A DNA stretch of 64,000 nt, from contig CAZIXA010000002.1 of the NCBI GenBank assembly GCA_964543295.1, forward strand, positions 62,001-126,000, in the 5' to 3' direction. Each line of letters begins with the position of its first letter. Position 1 is the first letter of the stretch. The DNA is from AE-B3B sp964543295. GTDB lineage: Bacteria; Aerophobota; Aerophobia; Aerophobales; AE-B3A. Position numbers and translations under genes: made by a program. The notes below the pieces were generated by a model. It was not told the origin of the DNA and made no database searches. It saw only the letters and a program-made list of their open reading frames with translations. Positions 35,681 to 44,636 of this stretch are shown in pieces.

Positions 35681-36790
35681 GTGGTCAAAAGATTGAGTAG
35701 AGAGCTTATCTGGAAATATCTACCTCTTGCCATAACTGGTTTTTATGATTACCAGATAAAGGTTCATTTCAGCAGGATTCTACCTCCCAGAACGCTCATA
35801 TTTCCCGTAACCTATCGATGTAATTCACGATGTCTCATGTGCAATATATGGAAAAAGGATCGAAAACCAGAGATGAGTTTAAAAGAGCTGGAAGTGGCCT
35901 TCTCAGATAATTTATTTAGAAAAATCCAAAATGTTAACATCACCGGCGGAGAACCAACCTTACGGAAAGACCTGAGTCAGATTGTCCGATTGCTCGTAAG
36001 GAAGATGCCAGAATTAAGAAAGATTACCCTTACCACAAATGCCCTTAATGTAAGTAGTGTAGTTACTTCTTCTGCAAAAATATCAGAAATTTGCCGTGAG
36101 AAAGACATTGATTTCCTGGTGGGAATCTCCCTGGATGGCATTGGTGAGGTTCATGATGAGATAAGAAATGTTCCGAGAGCTTTTGAGAGGACTAGCCAAA
36201 CTATTTTGAAAGTTCAGGAACTTCAACAACTTCATCATAATAGGATGAGGTTAAACGTTAACTGTACCATAACCAAAAAAAATCTACCCGATCTGGAAAA
36301 TCTTATTGATTGGTGCAGTCGACATAATGTCTATGTCAACTTCATAATTGCTGAGTTTTCCGAAAACTACTATTCGAACGAAGGTGTAGAGAAGCAATTG
36401 CGGATCGAAGACGAGGACATGGATTATTTTCTGAGTTTTCTCCAAAAACTAGCAGCGGAGAAATCGCTTTTCAACTTGTCAGCCTATTTTTACAGTGACA
36501 TGCTAGAAGTAATTAAGAACAATAAAGCAAGAACGGCTCCCTGTATCTTCTGGTTTGACGGATTTGTCTTTGACATCTACGGGGATCTTTATTACTGCAT
36601 TCTCTGGGATAAGATTGGAAACTGCCGTGACAAAAGTTGCAGTAGTATCTATTATGATCCTAAGAATGTTCTCTACCGGAAAGATCTTTTAAGAACAAAG
36701 TGCGCCAACTGCACCAGCAGTTGTTTTCTAGAAATAGCGACCGGGAAAGAGCTAATCAAATACTTGAAGTTTCTATTATTTTACCATTAG
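35681..36790 (+). CDS. Radical SAM protein with SPASM-like C-terminus
   Basis: [4Fe-4S]/SAM radical enzyme. The cluster motif C-x3-C-x2-C is CNSRCLMC near residue 47, followed by NITGGEPTLRKD (SAM contact) and ISLDGIGEVHDEIR. The C-terminal third holds several cysteines (APCIFW, YYCILW, GNCRDKSC, KCANCTSSC), suggesting one or two auxiliary clusters as in SPASM/Twitch proteins. GTG 35681 has AGGGAGG (35667-35673) upstream. In a polysaccharide locus such enzymes may modify a sugar or a lipid carrier; no substrate can be assigned. The next gene begins 13 bp downstream. Confidence 0.85.
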   Translation: MVKRLSRELIWKYLPLAITGFYDYQIKVHFSRILPPRTLIFPVTYRCNSRCLMCNIWKKDRKPEMSLKELEVAFSDNLFRKIQNVNITGGEPTLRKDLSQIVRLLVRKMPELRKITLTTNALNVSSVVTSSAKISEICREKDIDFLVGISLDGIGEVHDEIRNVPRAFERTSQTILKVQELQQLHHNRMRLNVNCTITKKNLPDLENLIDWCSRHNVYVNFIIAEFSENYYSNEGVEKQLRIEDEDMDYFLSFLQKLAAEKSLFNLSAYFYSDMLEVIKNNKARTAPCIFWFDGFVFDIYGDLYYCILWDKIGNCRDKSCSSIYYDPKNVLYRKDLLRTKCANCTSSCFLEIATGKELIKYLKFLLFYH

Positions 36791-36802
36791 GAAGGGTAAG
36801 GT

Positions 36803-37543
36803 ATGGCAGAAATAGATATAAACGTAGATCAAAGGATGGTAATTTCTGAAGCTGGCACACGTGAAAATTTCCATAAGTATATTGAGCGAGTAACCGGTCA
36901 ACGATCTTTCGGTCCCTTCCTTTGTCAGGAGCTCATCTTTGCCCTCTTTGCTAATCTGCCCACCGCCTTGGGTTCGGTACTCAGGACCGTTGTTTATCGC
37001 TCGTTTCTGGGAAAGATGGGTTCAAATTGCTTTATTGAAGAAGGTGTTCGTCTTAGAATACCCCAGAAGATTTTTCTTGGGGATCGAGTATTCATAGGAA
37101 AAAACTGTGACATAGATGTTGAGTATCTTGATAGCGAGATAAGGATTGGTGATGACGTGCATATATCGCGTGACACTATAATCTTAGCTGGGATAGGTAA
37201 AACTATCATCAATGAGAGTGTCAGCATAGGTGCAGGTAGTTTTATTTATGGATCCGGTGGGGTTGAAATTGGTAGGGATTCGCTTTTGGCTGATCATGTA
37301 AGAGTAATGGCTGGAAGCCACAAATATAAAGACGTATCCAAATTAATACGTCTTCAAGGAGCATGTTTGAAAAAGACAACCATTGGCCGAGATGTATGGT
37401 TAAGCTCGTCAACCATAGTTTTAGGAGGAGTCACAGTTGGTGATGGAGCAGTAGTGGGAGCAGGTGCAGTAGTGAGCAAAGATATACCCAGTTACAGTAT
37501 CGCCGTGGGTGTACCGGCAAAGGTTATCGGAAAAAGAGAGTAA
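36803..37543 (+). CDS. Left-handed beta-helix (hexapeptide) acyltransferase
   Basis: A 246-aa protein with an N-terminal helical part (residues 1-70, including an amphipathic or weakly hydrophobic stretch LIFALFANLPTALGSVL) and a long run of hexapeptide repeats typical of WbbJ/Maa-type O-acetyltransferases. The active-site-like segment DHVRVMAGSHKYKD and the classic ending VVGAGAVVSKDIPSYSIAVG are present. It probably acetylates a sugar of the surface glycan using acetyl-CoA. GGAAGG lies upstream of ATG 36803. It sits between the radical SAM gene and the flippase-like gene and is likely cotranscribed with both. Confidence 0.88.
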   Translation: MAEIDINVDQRMVISEAGTRENFHKYIERVTGQRSFGPFLCQELIFALFANLPTALGSVLRTVVYRSFLGKMGSNCFIEEGVRLRIPQKIFLGDRVFIGKNCDIDVEYLDSEIRIGDDVHISRDTIILAGIGKTIINESVSIGAGSFIYGSGGVEIGRDSLLADHVRVMAGSHKYKDVSKLIRLQGACLKKTTIGRDVWLSSSTIVLGGVTVGDGAVVGAGAVVSKDIPSYSIAVGVPAKVIGKRE

Positions 37544-37577
37544 ATCGTAGTAAATTATTAAAGATGGTAAACACTGA

Positions 37578-38483
37578 ATGAGAGAAATGTTGCAAGTAAG
37601 AAAAAGAGTTATAAAGTGGATTCTTCAGGGTCTCTTGATTGCTGTAATTTTCTATTTTTTGGCAAGAAACTTATACGTCAACTGGAACAAGATTGTCGAG
37701 TATGACTGGAATATAAACTACTACTTCCTGGCATCCTCGTTGGTCCTTTCCATAGTAGGTGCTTTCTTGATAGCTCTTGGATGGAACTTGATACTGAGAG
37801 TGCTGGGGGGCAGGCTAGGATACAAAAGAGCCCTTAAGATTTTTTTCATTACTGATTTGGCTAAATATGTGCCTGGTAAAGTATGGACTATAGCCGGAAA
37901 GATTTATCTATGTACAAAAGAAGGTATTTCCCTTGCTAAGACATCAGCAAGCGTGGTTATCCAACCCTTGATACAGGTAATAACCGGAATATTAATGTTT
38001 CTCGTCTCTCTTCCATTCTGGACGAAAACCAGCGATTTTATGAACAAACTTTACTTTTTTTTCCCCCTGATTCCCATTGGTTTGGTTCTTCTGCACCCGG
38101 CCATAATGACTAAGCTACTCAATTTTGTGTTGACCAGATTAAAACAAAAACCGATAGAGTTAAACACAAAATACAGAGATATATTATTAATCTTGCTCTT
38201 ATGGTGTGGTTTATGGACTTTATCAGGGATTACCTATTACTTTTTGATTATTTCAGTACAGTCTTTTCCTGTTTCATGGTTGCCAGTGACGATTGGCATC
38301 TTTTCGATAGCTGGAGTATCTCAATTTTTGACACCCTCTGGCATAGGAGTACTGGAAGGTGTGCTAACAGTCTTGCTTAGTCTGTATCTTCCTGTACCCA
38401 TAGCTATTCTTATCGCACTTTTAGCTCGGGTTTGGAAAACAGTGACTGAACTAGTATGCGTAGCGATTACTGTGAAGTTTTAA
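37578..38483 (+). CDS. LPG-synthase-TM/flippase-like membrane protein (UPF0104)
   Basis: About eight membrane segments in 301 aa. The motifs LIALGWNLILRVLGG, DLAKYVPGKVWTIAGK and TPSGIGVLEG are characteristic of the lysylphosphatidylglycerol-synthase TM-region family, which lacks the catalytic domain here. Members of this branch in polysaccharide clusters are proposed to flip lipid-linked sugars, but this is not established. No Wzx (MOP-type) flippase was recognised in the window, so it could fill that role. Start may be ATG 37578 or ATG 37587. A ~125-bp gap follows. Confidence 0.82.
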   Translation: MREMLQVRKRVIKWILQGLLIAVIFYFLARNLYVNWNKIVEYDWNINYYFLASSLVLSIVGAFLIALGWNLILRVLGGRLGYKRALKIFFITDLAKYVPGKVWTIAGKIYLCTKEGISLAKTSASVVIQPLIQVITGILMFLVSLPFWTKTSDFMNKLYFFFPLIPIGLVLLHPAIMTKLLNFVLTRLKQKPIELNTKYRDILLILLLWCGLWTLSGITYYFLIISVQSFPVSWLPVTIGIFSIAGVSQFLTPSGIGVLEGVLTVLLSLYLPVPIAILIALLARVWKTVTELVCVAITVKF

Positions 38484-38608
38484 ATTTTTTGTAAAATGTA
38501 TTCATGGAAAAATCTCGATATATCCTTGACGAGATTTCTTGGTTGTTATAAGCTACATTTAGCGTTTTAGGAAAACTGAACTACAGTCCAGAACGGAGGA
38601 TATTCAGT

Positions 38609-40039
38609 ATGTCCAATTCCAAAGTACTTTTAATTAGTCCACAAATAGATTATGCAAAAATGTTTGGAAAAGCAAGCGCAACTACCCCCTCGATGATTCC
38701 CTTAAACTTACTATATCTGTCCGCGTATTTAGAGGGTAAAAACATTCCCGTAAAAGTACTGGATGGGCAAGTAAATGACTTGAGTGAGGAGAGTTTAATA
38801 AGGCATATTAAACAATTCAACCCAAACATTGTGGGCATAAGTTGCCATACACCATTAGTATATCTTGCTCATAGAATTGCCAAGACGGTAAAAAGCGCTT
38901 CCCGTCAAATAACAGTCATTATGGGGGGTCCTCATCCGAGTGTACTTCCTGACGAGACAATAGCTGATGAGAATGTTGATATAGTAGTTAGAGGTGAGGG
39001 TGAAATCACACTTTTTGAGTTGGTAAAAGCGATTGAAAGCGGCACTAATCTAAATTTAATTCTGGGGATAACGTATCAGGATAACGGAAATATTGTCGCT
39101 ACTGCAGATAGGCCTTTAAACACGGATCTTGATTCGCTGCCCCTTCCTTCAAGACATCTCGTCCCTATCAGGGAATATCACCCTCAAGCAGATATTTACT
39201 ACCGATTCCCCTGGACTATTATGCTTACCTCCAGAGGATGTCCATACAAATGTATATTTTGCGCTTCCAGGCGAATCTCAGGACATAAATATCGAGTGAG
39301 AAGTCCAGAAAAGGTTGTTGAAGAAATCGACGTCCTGGTAAACCAATATGGCATTAGAAATATCGGCATAGCCGATGATAACTTTGTTGTCGACAGAAAG
39401 AGGACAGAGCGAATATGTGATATACTTATTAAGGAGGGCTACCACCGAAGAGTGGACTGGGTGTGTGCACTCAGAGCAGATGGGGTTGATAAGCCTCTCC
39501 TGAAAAAGATGAGAGCCGCAGGCTGCAAATGTATCTGTGTCGGTATTGAAACAGGGTCTCAGCGGTTGATGAATATTCTTAAAAAGCATCTTAAGTTAGA
39601 AAAAGTGGAGGAAGGGGTCAGAATGATGAGGGAAGCAGAAATCAAAGTCCGGGGCACTTTTTTGCTGGGAATTCCAACAGAGACAGAGGAGGAAACGCTA
39701 CAGACCGTACATTTTGCTAAGAAATTAAGTCTCGATTTTGCTAAGTTTAATATTATTACTCCCTATCCAGGCACAGAATTGTATGAAATGGCTAAGGACA
39801 GAGACTTGGTCGCGGACGATACGTGGTCCAGGTTAATTCCAGGCATCGGATTCAGTGAGGCAGAGCCGGTCTTTGTGCCTAAGGGAAGAAATCCCAAAGA
39901 GTTAAAAGCCAAGCAACAAAGAGCTACCAGGACATTCTATTTTCGGCCGCGGCCAATTTGGAATTTAGCTAATAACATACGATCCTTTGATGATTTTAAG
40001 CGGTATTTTTATGCGGCAAAATTATTGCTGAAATGGTAG
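38609..40039 (+). CDS. B12-binding-domain radical SAM protein (class B-like), first of three
   Basis: A 476-aa protein with an N-terminal cobalamin-binding-like Rossmann domain (residues ~1-140; MGGPHPSVLP and VRGEGE are typical) and a radical SAM barrel with C211, C215 and C218 in SRGCPYKCIFC. The classical D-x-H-x-x-G histidine of base-off B12 binding is not seen, which is common in this class. DDNFVVDRKR and TPYPGTELYEM are standard. A ~45-residue tail with FYFRPRPIWNL also occurs in the paralogue at 47335. Such enzymes methylate unreactive carbons or remodel lipids. GGAGG precedes ATG 38609. Position suggests modification of the glycan or its lipid carrier. Confidence 0.85.
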   Translation: MSNSKVLLISPQIDYAKMFGKASATTPSMIPLNLLYLSAYLEGKNIPVKVLDGQVNDLSEESLIRHIKQFNPNIVGISCHTPLVYLAHRIAKTVKSASRQITVIMGGPHPSVLPDETIADENVDIVVRGEGEITLFELVKAIESGTNLNLILGITYQDNGNIVATADRPLNTDLDSLPLPSRHLVPIREYHPQADIYYRFPWTIMLTSRGCPYKCIFCASRRISGHKYRVRSPEKVVEEIDVLVNQYGIRNIGIADDNFVVDRKRTERICDILIKEGYHRRVDWVCALRADGVDKPLLKKMRAAGCKCICVGIETGSQRLMNILKKHLKLEKVEEGVRMMREAEIKVRGTFLLGIPTETEEETLQTVHFAKKLSLDFAKFNIITPYPGTELYEMAKDRDLVADDTWSRLIPGIGFSEAEPVFVPKGRNPKELKAKQQRATRTFYFRPRPIWNLANNIRSFDDFKRYFYAAKLLLKW

Positions 40040-40075
40040 CCCTCCATCGAGAGGAACAAATACGGGAAAATCACT

Positions 40076-40819
40076 ATGGACATCAGTATGTATCAGGATT
40101 TTTACAACCTCGAAGAAAAGCACTGGTGGTTTCTTGGTCGTCGCAAGATTGTCTTCTCTATGTTAAATAAGTATTTACCAAATGGAAGCCAGTTAAGAAT
40201 ACTCGATGTGGGTTGTGGTACAGGTGCTACTTTAAGGAAATTGGAAAAATATGGCCATGCTACCGGTGTAGATATATCTGAAGAGGCAGTCAAGTTCTGT
40301 AAATTGCGCGGCTGCAGGAACGTGTATAAAATTGACAAACAAGGCCTTTTCTTTGAAGATTACACGTTTGACGTGGTTGTTGCCCTGGATGTTATTGAGC
40401 ATATTACTGATGATTGCGCTGCCTTATCGGAATATTACCAAATTACCAAACAAAATGGAATTTTGGTAGTTACCGTACCTGCCTATAATTTCCTTTGGGG
40501 AGCTCACGACGAAATAAACCATCATAAGAGAAGATATACTGCTAAGGAGTTAAAGAATAAAGTTGAAAAAGCGGAATTCGCTGTCAAAAAGCTAACTTAT
40601 TTTAACACATTCTTGTTCCCATTCGTTCTTCTAGCCAGAATGAGTCAACGGGTGACCAAAATGATAAATGGCAGGTATAAACTTCGATCTGATCTCAAAC
40701 TGCATCATTCAGGTATAAATGATATTTTGAAAACCGTATTCTTTCTTGAAAACCGATTCTTAAAAGAATATAATTTTCTATACGGTGTATCATTGTTATG
40801 TGTGGCAAAAAAGAGTTAA
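40076..40819 (+). CDS. Class I SAM-dependent methyltransferase
   Basis: A 247-aa methyltransferase. The YNLEEKHWWFLGRRKIV start is typical of glycan-locus enzymes of the UbiE/Methyltransf_11/23 type. The SAM-binding motif I is ILDVGCGTGATLRKL, and VVALDVIEHI corresponds to motif II. The C-terminus carries hydrophobic stretches (FLFPFVLLARM), suggesting association with the membrane and a lipid-linked substrate. Its end overlaps the next gene by 22 bp, so the two are probably coupled. It lies directly downstream of the first B12-type radical SAM gene. Confidence 0.87.
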   Translation: MDISMYQDFYNLEEKHWWFLGRRKIVFSMLNKYLPNGSQLRILDVGCGTGATLRKLEKYGHATGVDISEEAVKFCKLRGCRNVYKIDKQGLFFEDYTFDVVVALDVIEHITDDCAALSEYYQITKQNGILVVTVPAYNFLWGAHDEINHHKRRYTAKELKNKVEKAEFAVKKLTYFNTFLFPFVLLARMSQRVTKMINGRYKLRSDLKLHHSGINDILKTVFFLENRFLKEYNFLYGVSLLCVAKKS

Positions 40820-42483
40820 TATCTGTAAATGCGAGAAGCAAGTCGTCCCGATTGCTCAAAAATGAGGATTTCATACTGGTTGGTTTCTTAACCCTGGTGG
40901 CACTTACCATTAGGCTGATATCTTTGCATTTTTACCATTTTATTGGGATAGACGGTGGGGTAGATGGTGTTGGCTATGCTATTAGTGGCAAAAACCTCTT
41001 TTGGGGGCTGGGTTATTCCTTTCAGGGTCATCCTCAGTTAGTTAACCCTCCTTTCTATCCTGTATTAATTGGAATTTCATGGCTCTTTACCCATAATCTG
41101 GAATTTTCCGGTCAGATAGTGTCTGTCATTGCCGGAAGTTTGCTGGTTATACCCGTTTTTTACTTAGCAAAAGAGATGTATACAAGAGAAACGGGGATAT
41201 GGTCTGCTATCTTTGTTGCTGTCTGTCCTCCTCTAATATTCGGCTCCACTGAGGTTCGTGTTGCCTCGTTGTATACACTACTGTTGTCGGCGATGGTAGC
41301 TATCGGATGGAGGGCTCTACGAAGTAAATATCTATTTTGGTCTGCACTCACCGGTCTAATGTTAGCTTTATGTTATCTGACCCGTGCAGAAGCTATTATG
41401 TTTCTAGTTATCTTTCTTCTTCTCTACCTACTTTTGTTTAAACTCAATATTGGCTTATCCTCATTCACAATAAAGACAATTATATTAAAAACCACTGTTC
41501 TCATAACAGTCTTTGTGTTAGTTTCATTTCCTTTTTGGCATTTCTTGCATCGTCACACAGGCAGATGGACACTTAGTGGAAGAGGCCCTTATACCTTCAT
41601 TGGCTACTATGGAGGTGATTGGGAGAAAGTCAATTTTGAGCTGGCCTCGAATCCAGAAGCAGCGCAGTTAAAATGGTTGAACCAAGGTGGGTTGCTGAAT
41701 TTTGTCATATCTAATCGCCATAAGCTACTGGCAAGATGGGAACGCAATATAGTGAGCATATGGTCTGGTCAGGATAAACAGGCTCAGCTGTTAAGAATCC
41801 CACGTTGGGTATTGAGAGGTGGGCTAATCCTCTTAACATTATTTATCGGCTTTGCATTCATTAAATTTATTCGGGCCCGACATATAGCGGCAAAGCATAT
41901 TTATCTACTTATCATAGTTTCTTCTTCTCTCATCTATTTTTTCTTCGCCATTGATTGGCGCTATTTCTATCCTTATATTCCCTTTTTCTTAATTGGACTC
42001 GCACGAATAACAACCATCATTCAAAACCGGCCCAGAGAGAGTCTTACCTCTGGGAACAGAACTCTTACTAAGTTTTTTGTATGTTCCCCGGTAGTGATAC
42101 TTTTAGCAGGTATGAGCTATTATTCAGGGGTTCTAATAGGGAAGAAAGTGAATTACGCTCCTTATGAATACAAAATAATGGGCCAATGGATGAAAGAAAA
42201 CATAGATGATATTGAAAATAAGATTGTAATGTCCAGGAAACTGGGGGTGTCTTTCTACGGGGGAGCGAAGCACGAGCCCCTCTACTATGGTGAATACCCG
42301 GGATTAATTACCTATGCAAGGTCTAAAAAAGTTGATTATTTGGTAATAGACCAATGGACAATTCCGAAAACCAGACCTCAGTTTGCCTTCTTGCTGAAAG
42401 AAGACCAAAAGCATCCAGGATTAAAGCTGGTTCACAAAGTAAGATATAAAGATCGAAAAACAATACTCTACAAAATTGAATGA
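40798..42483 (+). CDS. GT39/ArnT-like membrane glycosyltransferase (GT-C fold)
   Basis: A 561-aa integral membrane transferase using a polyprenyl-phosphate sugar. After the first helix (residues ~26-45) comes the periplasmic loop with acidic residues (FIGIDGGVDGVGYAI), corresponding to the catalytic D/E motif, then NPPFYPVLIG and roughly ten further helices. The soluble C-terminal part carries YAPYEYKIMGQWMKENI and a DYLVIDQW strand, the common layout of this family. The start overlaps the preceding methyltransferase by 22 bp; its stop overlaps the next gene by 4 bp (ATGA at 42480). Sugar specificity is unknown. Confidence 0.85.
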   Translation: MCGKKELISVNARSKSSRLLKNEDFILVGFLTLVALTIRLISLHFYHFIGIDGGVDGVGYAISGKNLFWGLGYSFQGHPQLVNPPFYPVLIGISWLFTHNLEFSGQIVSVIAGSLLVIPVFYLAKEMYTRETGIWSAIFVAVCPPLIFGSTEVRVASLYTLLLSAMVAIGWRALRSKYLFWSALTGLMLALCYLTRAEAIMFLVIFLLLYLLLFKLNIGLSSFTIKTIILKTTVLITVFVLVSFPFWHFLHRHTGRWTLSGRGPYTFIGYYGGDWEKVNFELASNPEAAQLKWLNQGGLLNFVISNRHKLLARWERNIVSIWSGQDKQAQLLRIPRWVLRGGLILLTLFIGFAFIKFIRARHIAAKHIYLLIIVSSSLIYFFFAIDWRYFYPYIPFFLIGLARITTIIQNRPRESLTSGNRTLTKFFVCSPVVILLAGMSYYSGVLIGKKVNYAPYEYKIMGQWMKENIDDIENKIVMSRKLGVSFYGGAKHEPLYYGEYPGLITYARSKKVDYLVIDQWTIPKTRPQFAFLLKEDQKHPGLKLVHKVRYKDRKTILYKIE

Positions 42484-43157
42484 GACCTCCAATTATGTTA
42501 AGCAAGATTCCGTCTGAGTTGTTCGGCCTTTATTCTAACCTGGGAGTTAAAGCAGCATCATATGCACCTCTGCGTTGGCGTTTGTGTCCGTTTGAGGAGA
42601 TAGAGAAACATGTCCCTGAGGAAGGAACAATTATTGACATAGGTTGTGGATATGGCCTACTGGCTAATTTTTTAGTCTTAAGGTCGAGCAAAAGAGATGT
42701 CACCGGGATAGACCTTTCAGTGGGAAGAATTAGGGTAGCCCAAAAAACTACCGATAATCGAAAGAAAGTCCAATTCAAGCTTATGAATGCACTTGATTTG
42801 CAATCAGGAGAGTACAGTACTGTAGTAATGAGCGACTTTCTGCATCATATTGATTACCAAGCCCAGGAAGAACTACTGGTTCGTTGTTATCAAAAACTGC
42901 CCCCCGGGGGGCTTCTCATTATCGAAGAAGTGGATAATAGACCGCTCTGGAAATATTGGTTTGCCGTCATCAACGACAAGATCCTGAACGTTGGTGAGCG
43001 GCAGTTTTTTCGTGGCCGCCATGAATTCCAGGAGCTTTTGCAGAGAATCGGCTTTTTGGTGAGGACAAAGAAAGTAGATAAAGGTATCCCGCTATCTGAT
43101 ATTCTATTCATATGTAGAAAGAAAGGCAGTTCAACAACCTCTTCAAGAACCTTATAA
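42480..43157 (+). CDS. Class I SAM-dependent methyltransferase
   Basis: A ~225-aa enzyme. SAM-binding motif I is IIDIGCGYGLLANFL, with the acidic residue after it in VTGIDLS. A post-I motif VVMSDFLHHI and PPGGLLIIEEVD follow. The start is ATG 42480 (ATGA overlap with the GT-C gene) or ATG 42495. A 50-bp piece of its 3' region (43031-43080) recurs, with ~6 changes, at 49941-49990 inside the spacer between the two duplicated GT2 genes. The 252-bp gap downstream holds palindromic element copy 2. Confidence 0.85.
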   Translation: MRPPIMLSKIPSELFGLYSNLGVKAASYAPLRWRLCPFEEIEKHVPEEGTIIDIGCGYGLLANFLVLRSSKRDVTGIDLSVGRIRVAQKTTDNRKKVQFKLMNALDLQSGEYSTVVMSDFLHHIDYQAQEELLVRCYQKLPPGGLLIIEEVDNRPLWKYWFAVINDKILNVGERQFFRGRHEFQELLQRIGFLVRTKKVDKGIPLSDILFICRKKGSSTTSSRTL

Positions 43158-43207
43158 TTAAAGAGAAAGGCAGGGAATCCGTCGAACTCACGGAGGAAAT
43201 TTTAAGG

Positions 43208-43383
43208 TATGGGAATTTGAATAATTTCTCTGAATTGTTATCAAGTAAACCTCGGCAGACGAGATATCAGAAAAAAGAGGGGAGCAGGCTCGACTTGCTC
43301 GAGCGAAGCGAGAGTCGGCTTTGCCGATCGAGCCGTCGAGGGGGGAATTCCGAAGGAATCGGCGAAGCCCTATTTCCCCTCTC
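43208..43383. repeat. Dispersed palindromic element, copy 2 of 3
   Basis: Very close to copy 1 at 6209-6384, including the GGGAATTT-like left end, the AAACCTCGGCAGACGAGATA block, the nested hairpins and the CCTATTTCCCCTCTC right end. It lies immediately before a GT2 gene, in the same orientation as the other copies. Confidence 0.8.
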
Positions 43384-43409
43384 AATATGTTCGAGATGGA
43401 ATTGAAGGT

Positions 43410-44186
43410 ATGATCATAATACTATTGCCAGCTTACAATGAGGCATCTGGTATTGAAGAGCTACTTGGTAGAATAGGAGAAGTGCTTAACTATAACGAAT
43501 ATCAGGTTATAGTGGTAAATGATGGGAGCACCAATGGAACAAAAGAAATCGTTACTAAATGCGCTCAACGGCAACCGATCACTTTACTAAATCATCGAGT
43601 TAACCTGGGGCTGGGGAAGGCTATGGAAACGGGTATTTTGTATACTTGTTCTCACTTCAAAAGCAATGATATATTAGTAACTATGGATGCCGATAACACC
43701 CATGATCCCCAGATGATAAAACAAATGGTCCAGAAAGTCGACAACGGGGTAGATATGGTGATTGGTTCTCGTTTCGTTAAGAAAAGTGGGGAGATAGGTG
43801 TCCCTACGTATCGCAAGCTACTCAGCAGAGCGGTGAAAATCCTGTTAAGAGTGATTTTCCCTGGGGTCAAGGTAAAGGATTACACCAGTGGTTACCGAGT
43901 ATATCGGGTTAGTCTACTTAAGAAGGCACTAAAAGTTCACCATCCATTAGTCAAATCACGAGGATTTGGGGTAATGGCAGAGCTACTTTTGAAACTAAAT
44001 TGCCTAAAGCCTTTGGTAGTTGAGGTGCCCCTGGTATTACACTATAACCATAAAACGGGCAAAAGTAAGATCAAAATTTTGTCAACGGTGATTGAATATG
44101 GGAAGATGACCTTTGACCTGAAAAGAGAGGAAATCCTGGGTCACTGGAGAGTCGATAATCTAAGGAATATTCATAATGGCCGCTGA
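43410..44186 (+). CDS. Glycosyltransferase family 2 (DPM1-like)
   Basis: GT-A fold transferase, probably making a polyprenyl-phosphate sugar or adding a sugar to a lipid-linked glycan. The N-terminal IILLPAYNEASGIEELL, VVNDGSTNGTKEI, and the metal-binding TMDADNTHDPQMI are present, followed by VIGSRFVKKSGEIGVP, KVKDYTSGYRVYR and HYNHKTGKSKIKI. No C-terminal membrane helices, unlike the GT2 genes at 48986-52063. 258 aa. It begins 27 bp after palindromic element copy 2, and the tail of that spacer supplies its GAAGG-like ribosome site. Confidence 0.9.
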   Translation: MIIILLPAYNEASGIEELLGRIGEVLNYNEYQVIVVNDGSTNGTKEIVTKCAQRQPITLLNHRVNLGLGKAMETGILYTCSHFKSNDILVTMDADNTHDPQMIKQMVQKVDNGVDMVIGSRFVKKSGEIGVPTYRKLLSRAVKILLRVIFPGVKVKDYTSGYRVYRVSLLKKALKVHHPLVKSRGFGVMAELLLKLNCLKPLVVEVPLVLHYNHKTGKSKIKILSTVIEYGKMTFDLKREEILGHWRVDNLRNIHNGR

Positions 44187-44198
44187 GAAGAAAAAGTT

Positions 44199-44573
44199 AT
44201 GAGGATATTCGATATTCTTGCCATCTTCGTTTCTGTTTGTTTTGCTGTTGTCGGGCAACTACTGTTGAAGATGGGAATGTTACGCATTGGTAGATTTTCC
44301 CTTAATATTTCTACCATAGTACAACAATATGCCAGAATCCTTTTGAATCCCTTTGTCATAGCCGGAATTGTTAGTTTTGCCCTGAGTATGCTGGTTTGGC
44401 TGTATGTGCTCTCAAAGCTGGAGCTTAGCATTGCCTTCCCATTCGTTGCGCTCAACTATGTCCTGATATTATTCGTCTCCCATTTTTTACTTAAAGAGAC
44501 GATTACTCCCGTTAAGATCATGGGCGTGGCCGTGATTGTACTCGGGGTTTTTTTGATTTCAAGAGGTGGTTGA
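44199..44573 (+). CDS. EamA/SMR-type small membrane transporter (ArnE/F-like)
   Basis: A 124-aa protein with four membrane helices: FDILAIFVSVCFAVVGQLLLKMG, then a helix near FVIAGIVSFALSMLVWLYVL, YVLILFVSHFLL and VIVLGVFLIS. The GQLLLK and LNYVLILFVSHFLLKE patterns fit half-size EamA proteins such as the ArnE/ArnF undecaprenyl-phosphate-sugar flippase subunits. Lying 12 bp after a DPM1-like GT2, it may flip the lipid-linked sugar that enzyme makes for use by the GT-C transferases. That role is inferred from context. Only one subunit is encoded here, so it would act as a homodimer. Confidence 0.8.
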   Translation: MRIFDILAIFVSVCFAVVGQLLLKMGMLRIGRFSLNISTIVQQYARILLNPFVIAGIVSFALSMLVWLYVLSKLELSIAFPFVALNYVLILFVSHFLLKETITPVKIMGVAVIVLGVFLISRGG

Positions 44574-44636
44574 AGGAACCACTAAGTCGAATAGGATCTT
44601 CGGGAGTCTCAGATAGAAGTTAGAAGGATAACGCAG

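Noticed and set aside
38526..38552. Possible promoter TTGACG-N15-TATAAG before the first B12-type radical SAM gene
   Set aside because: Spacer is short and the -35 is off consensus; the TTGACG also forms part of an AAATCTCG/CGAGATTT inverted repeat. Too weak to list.
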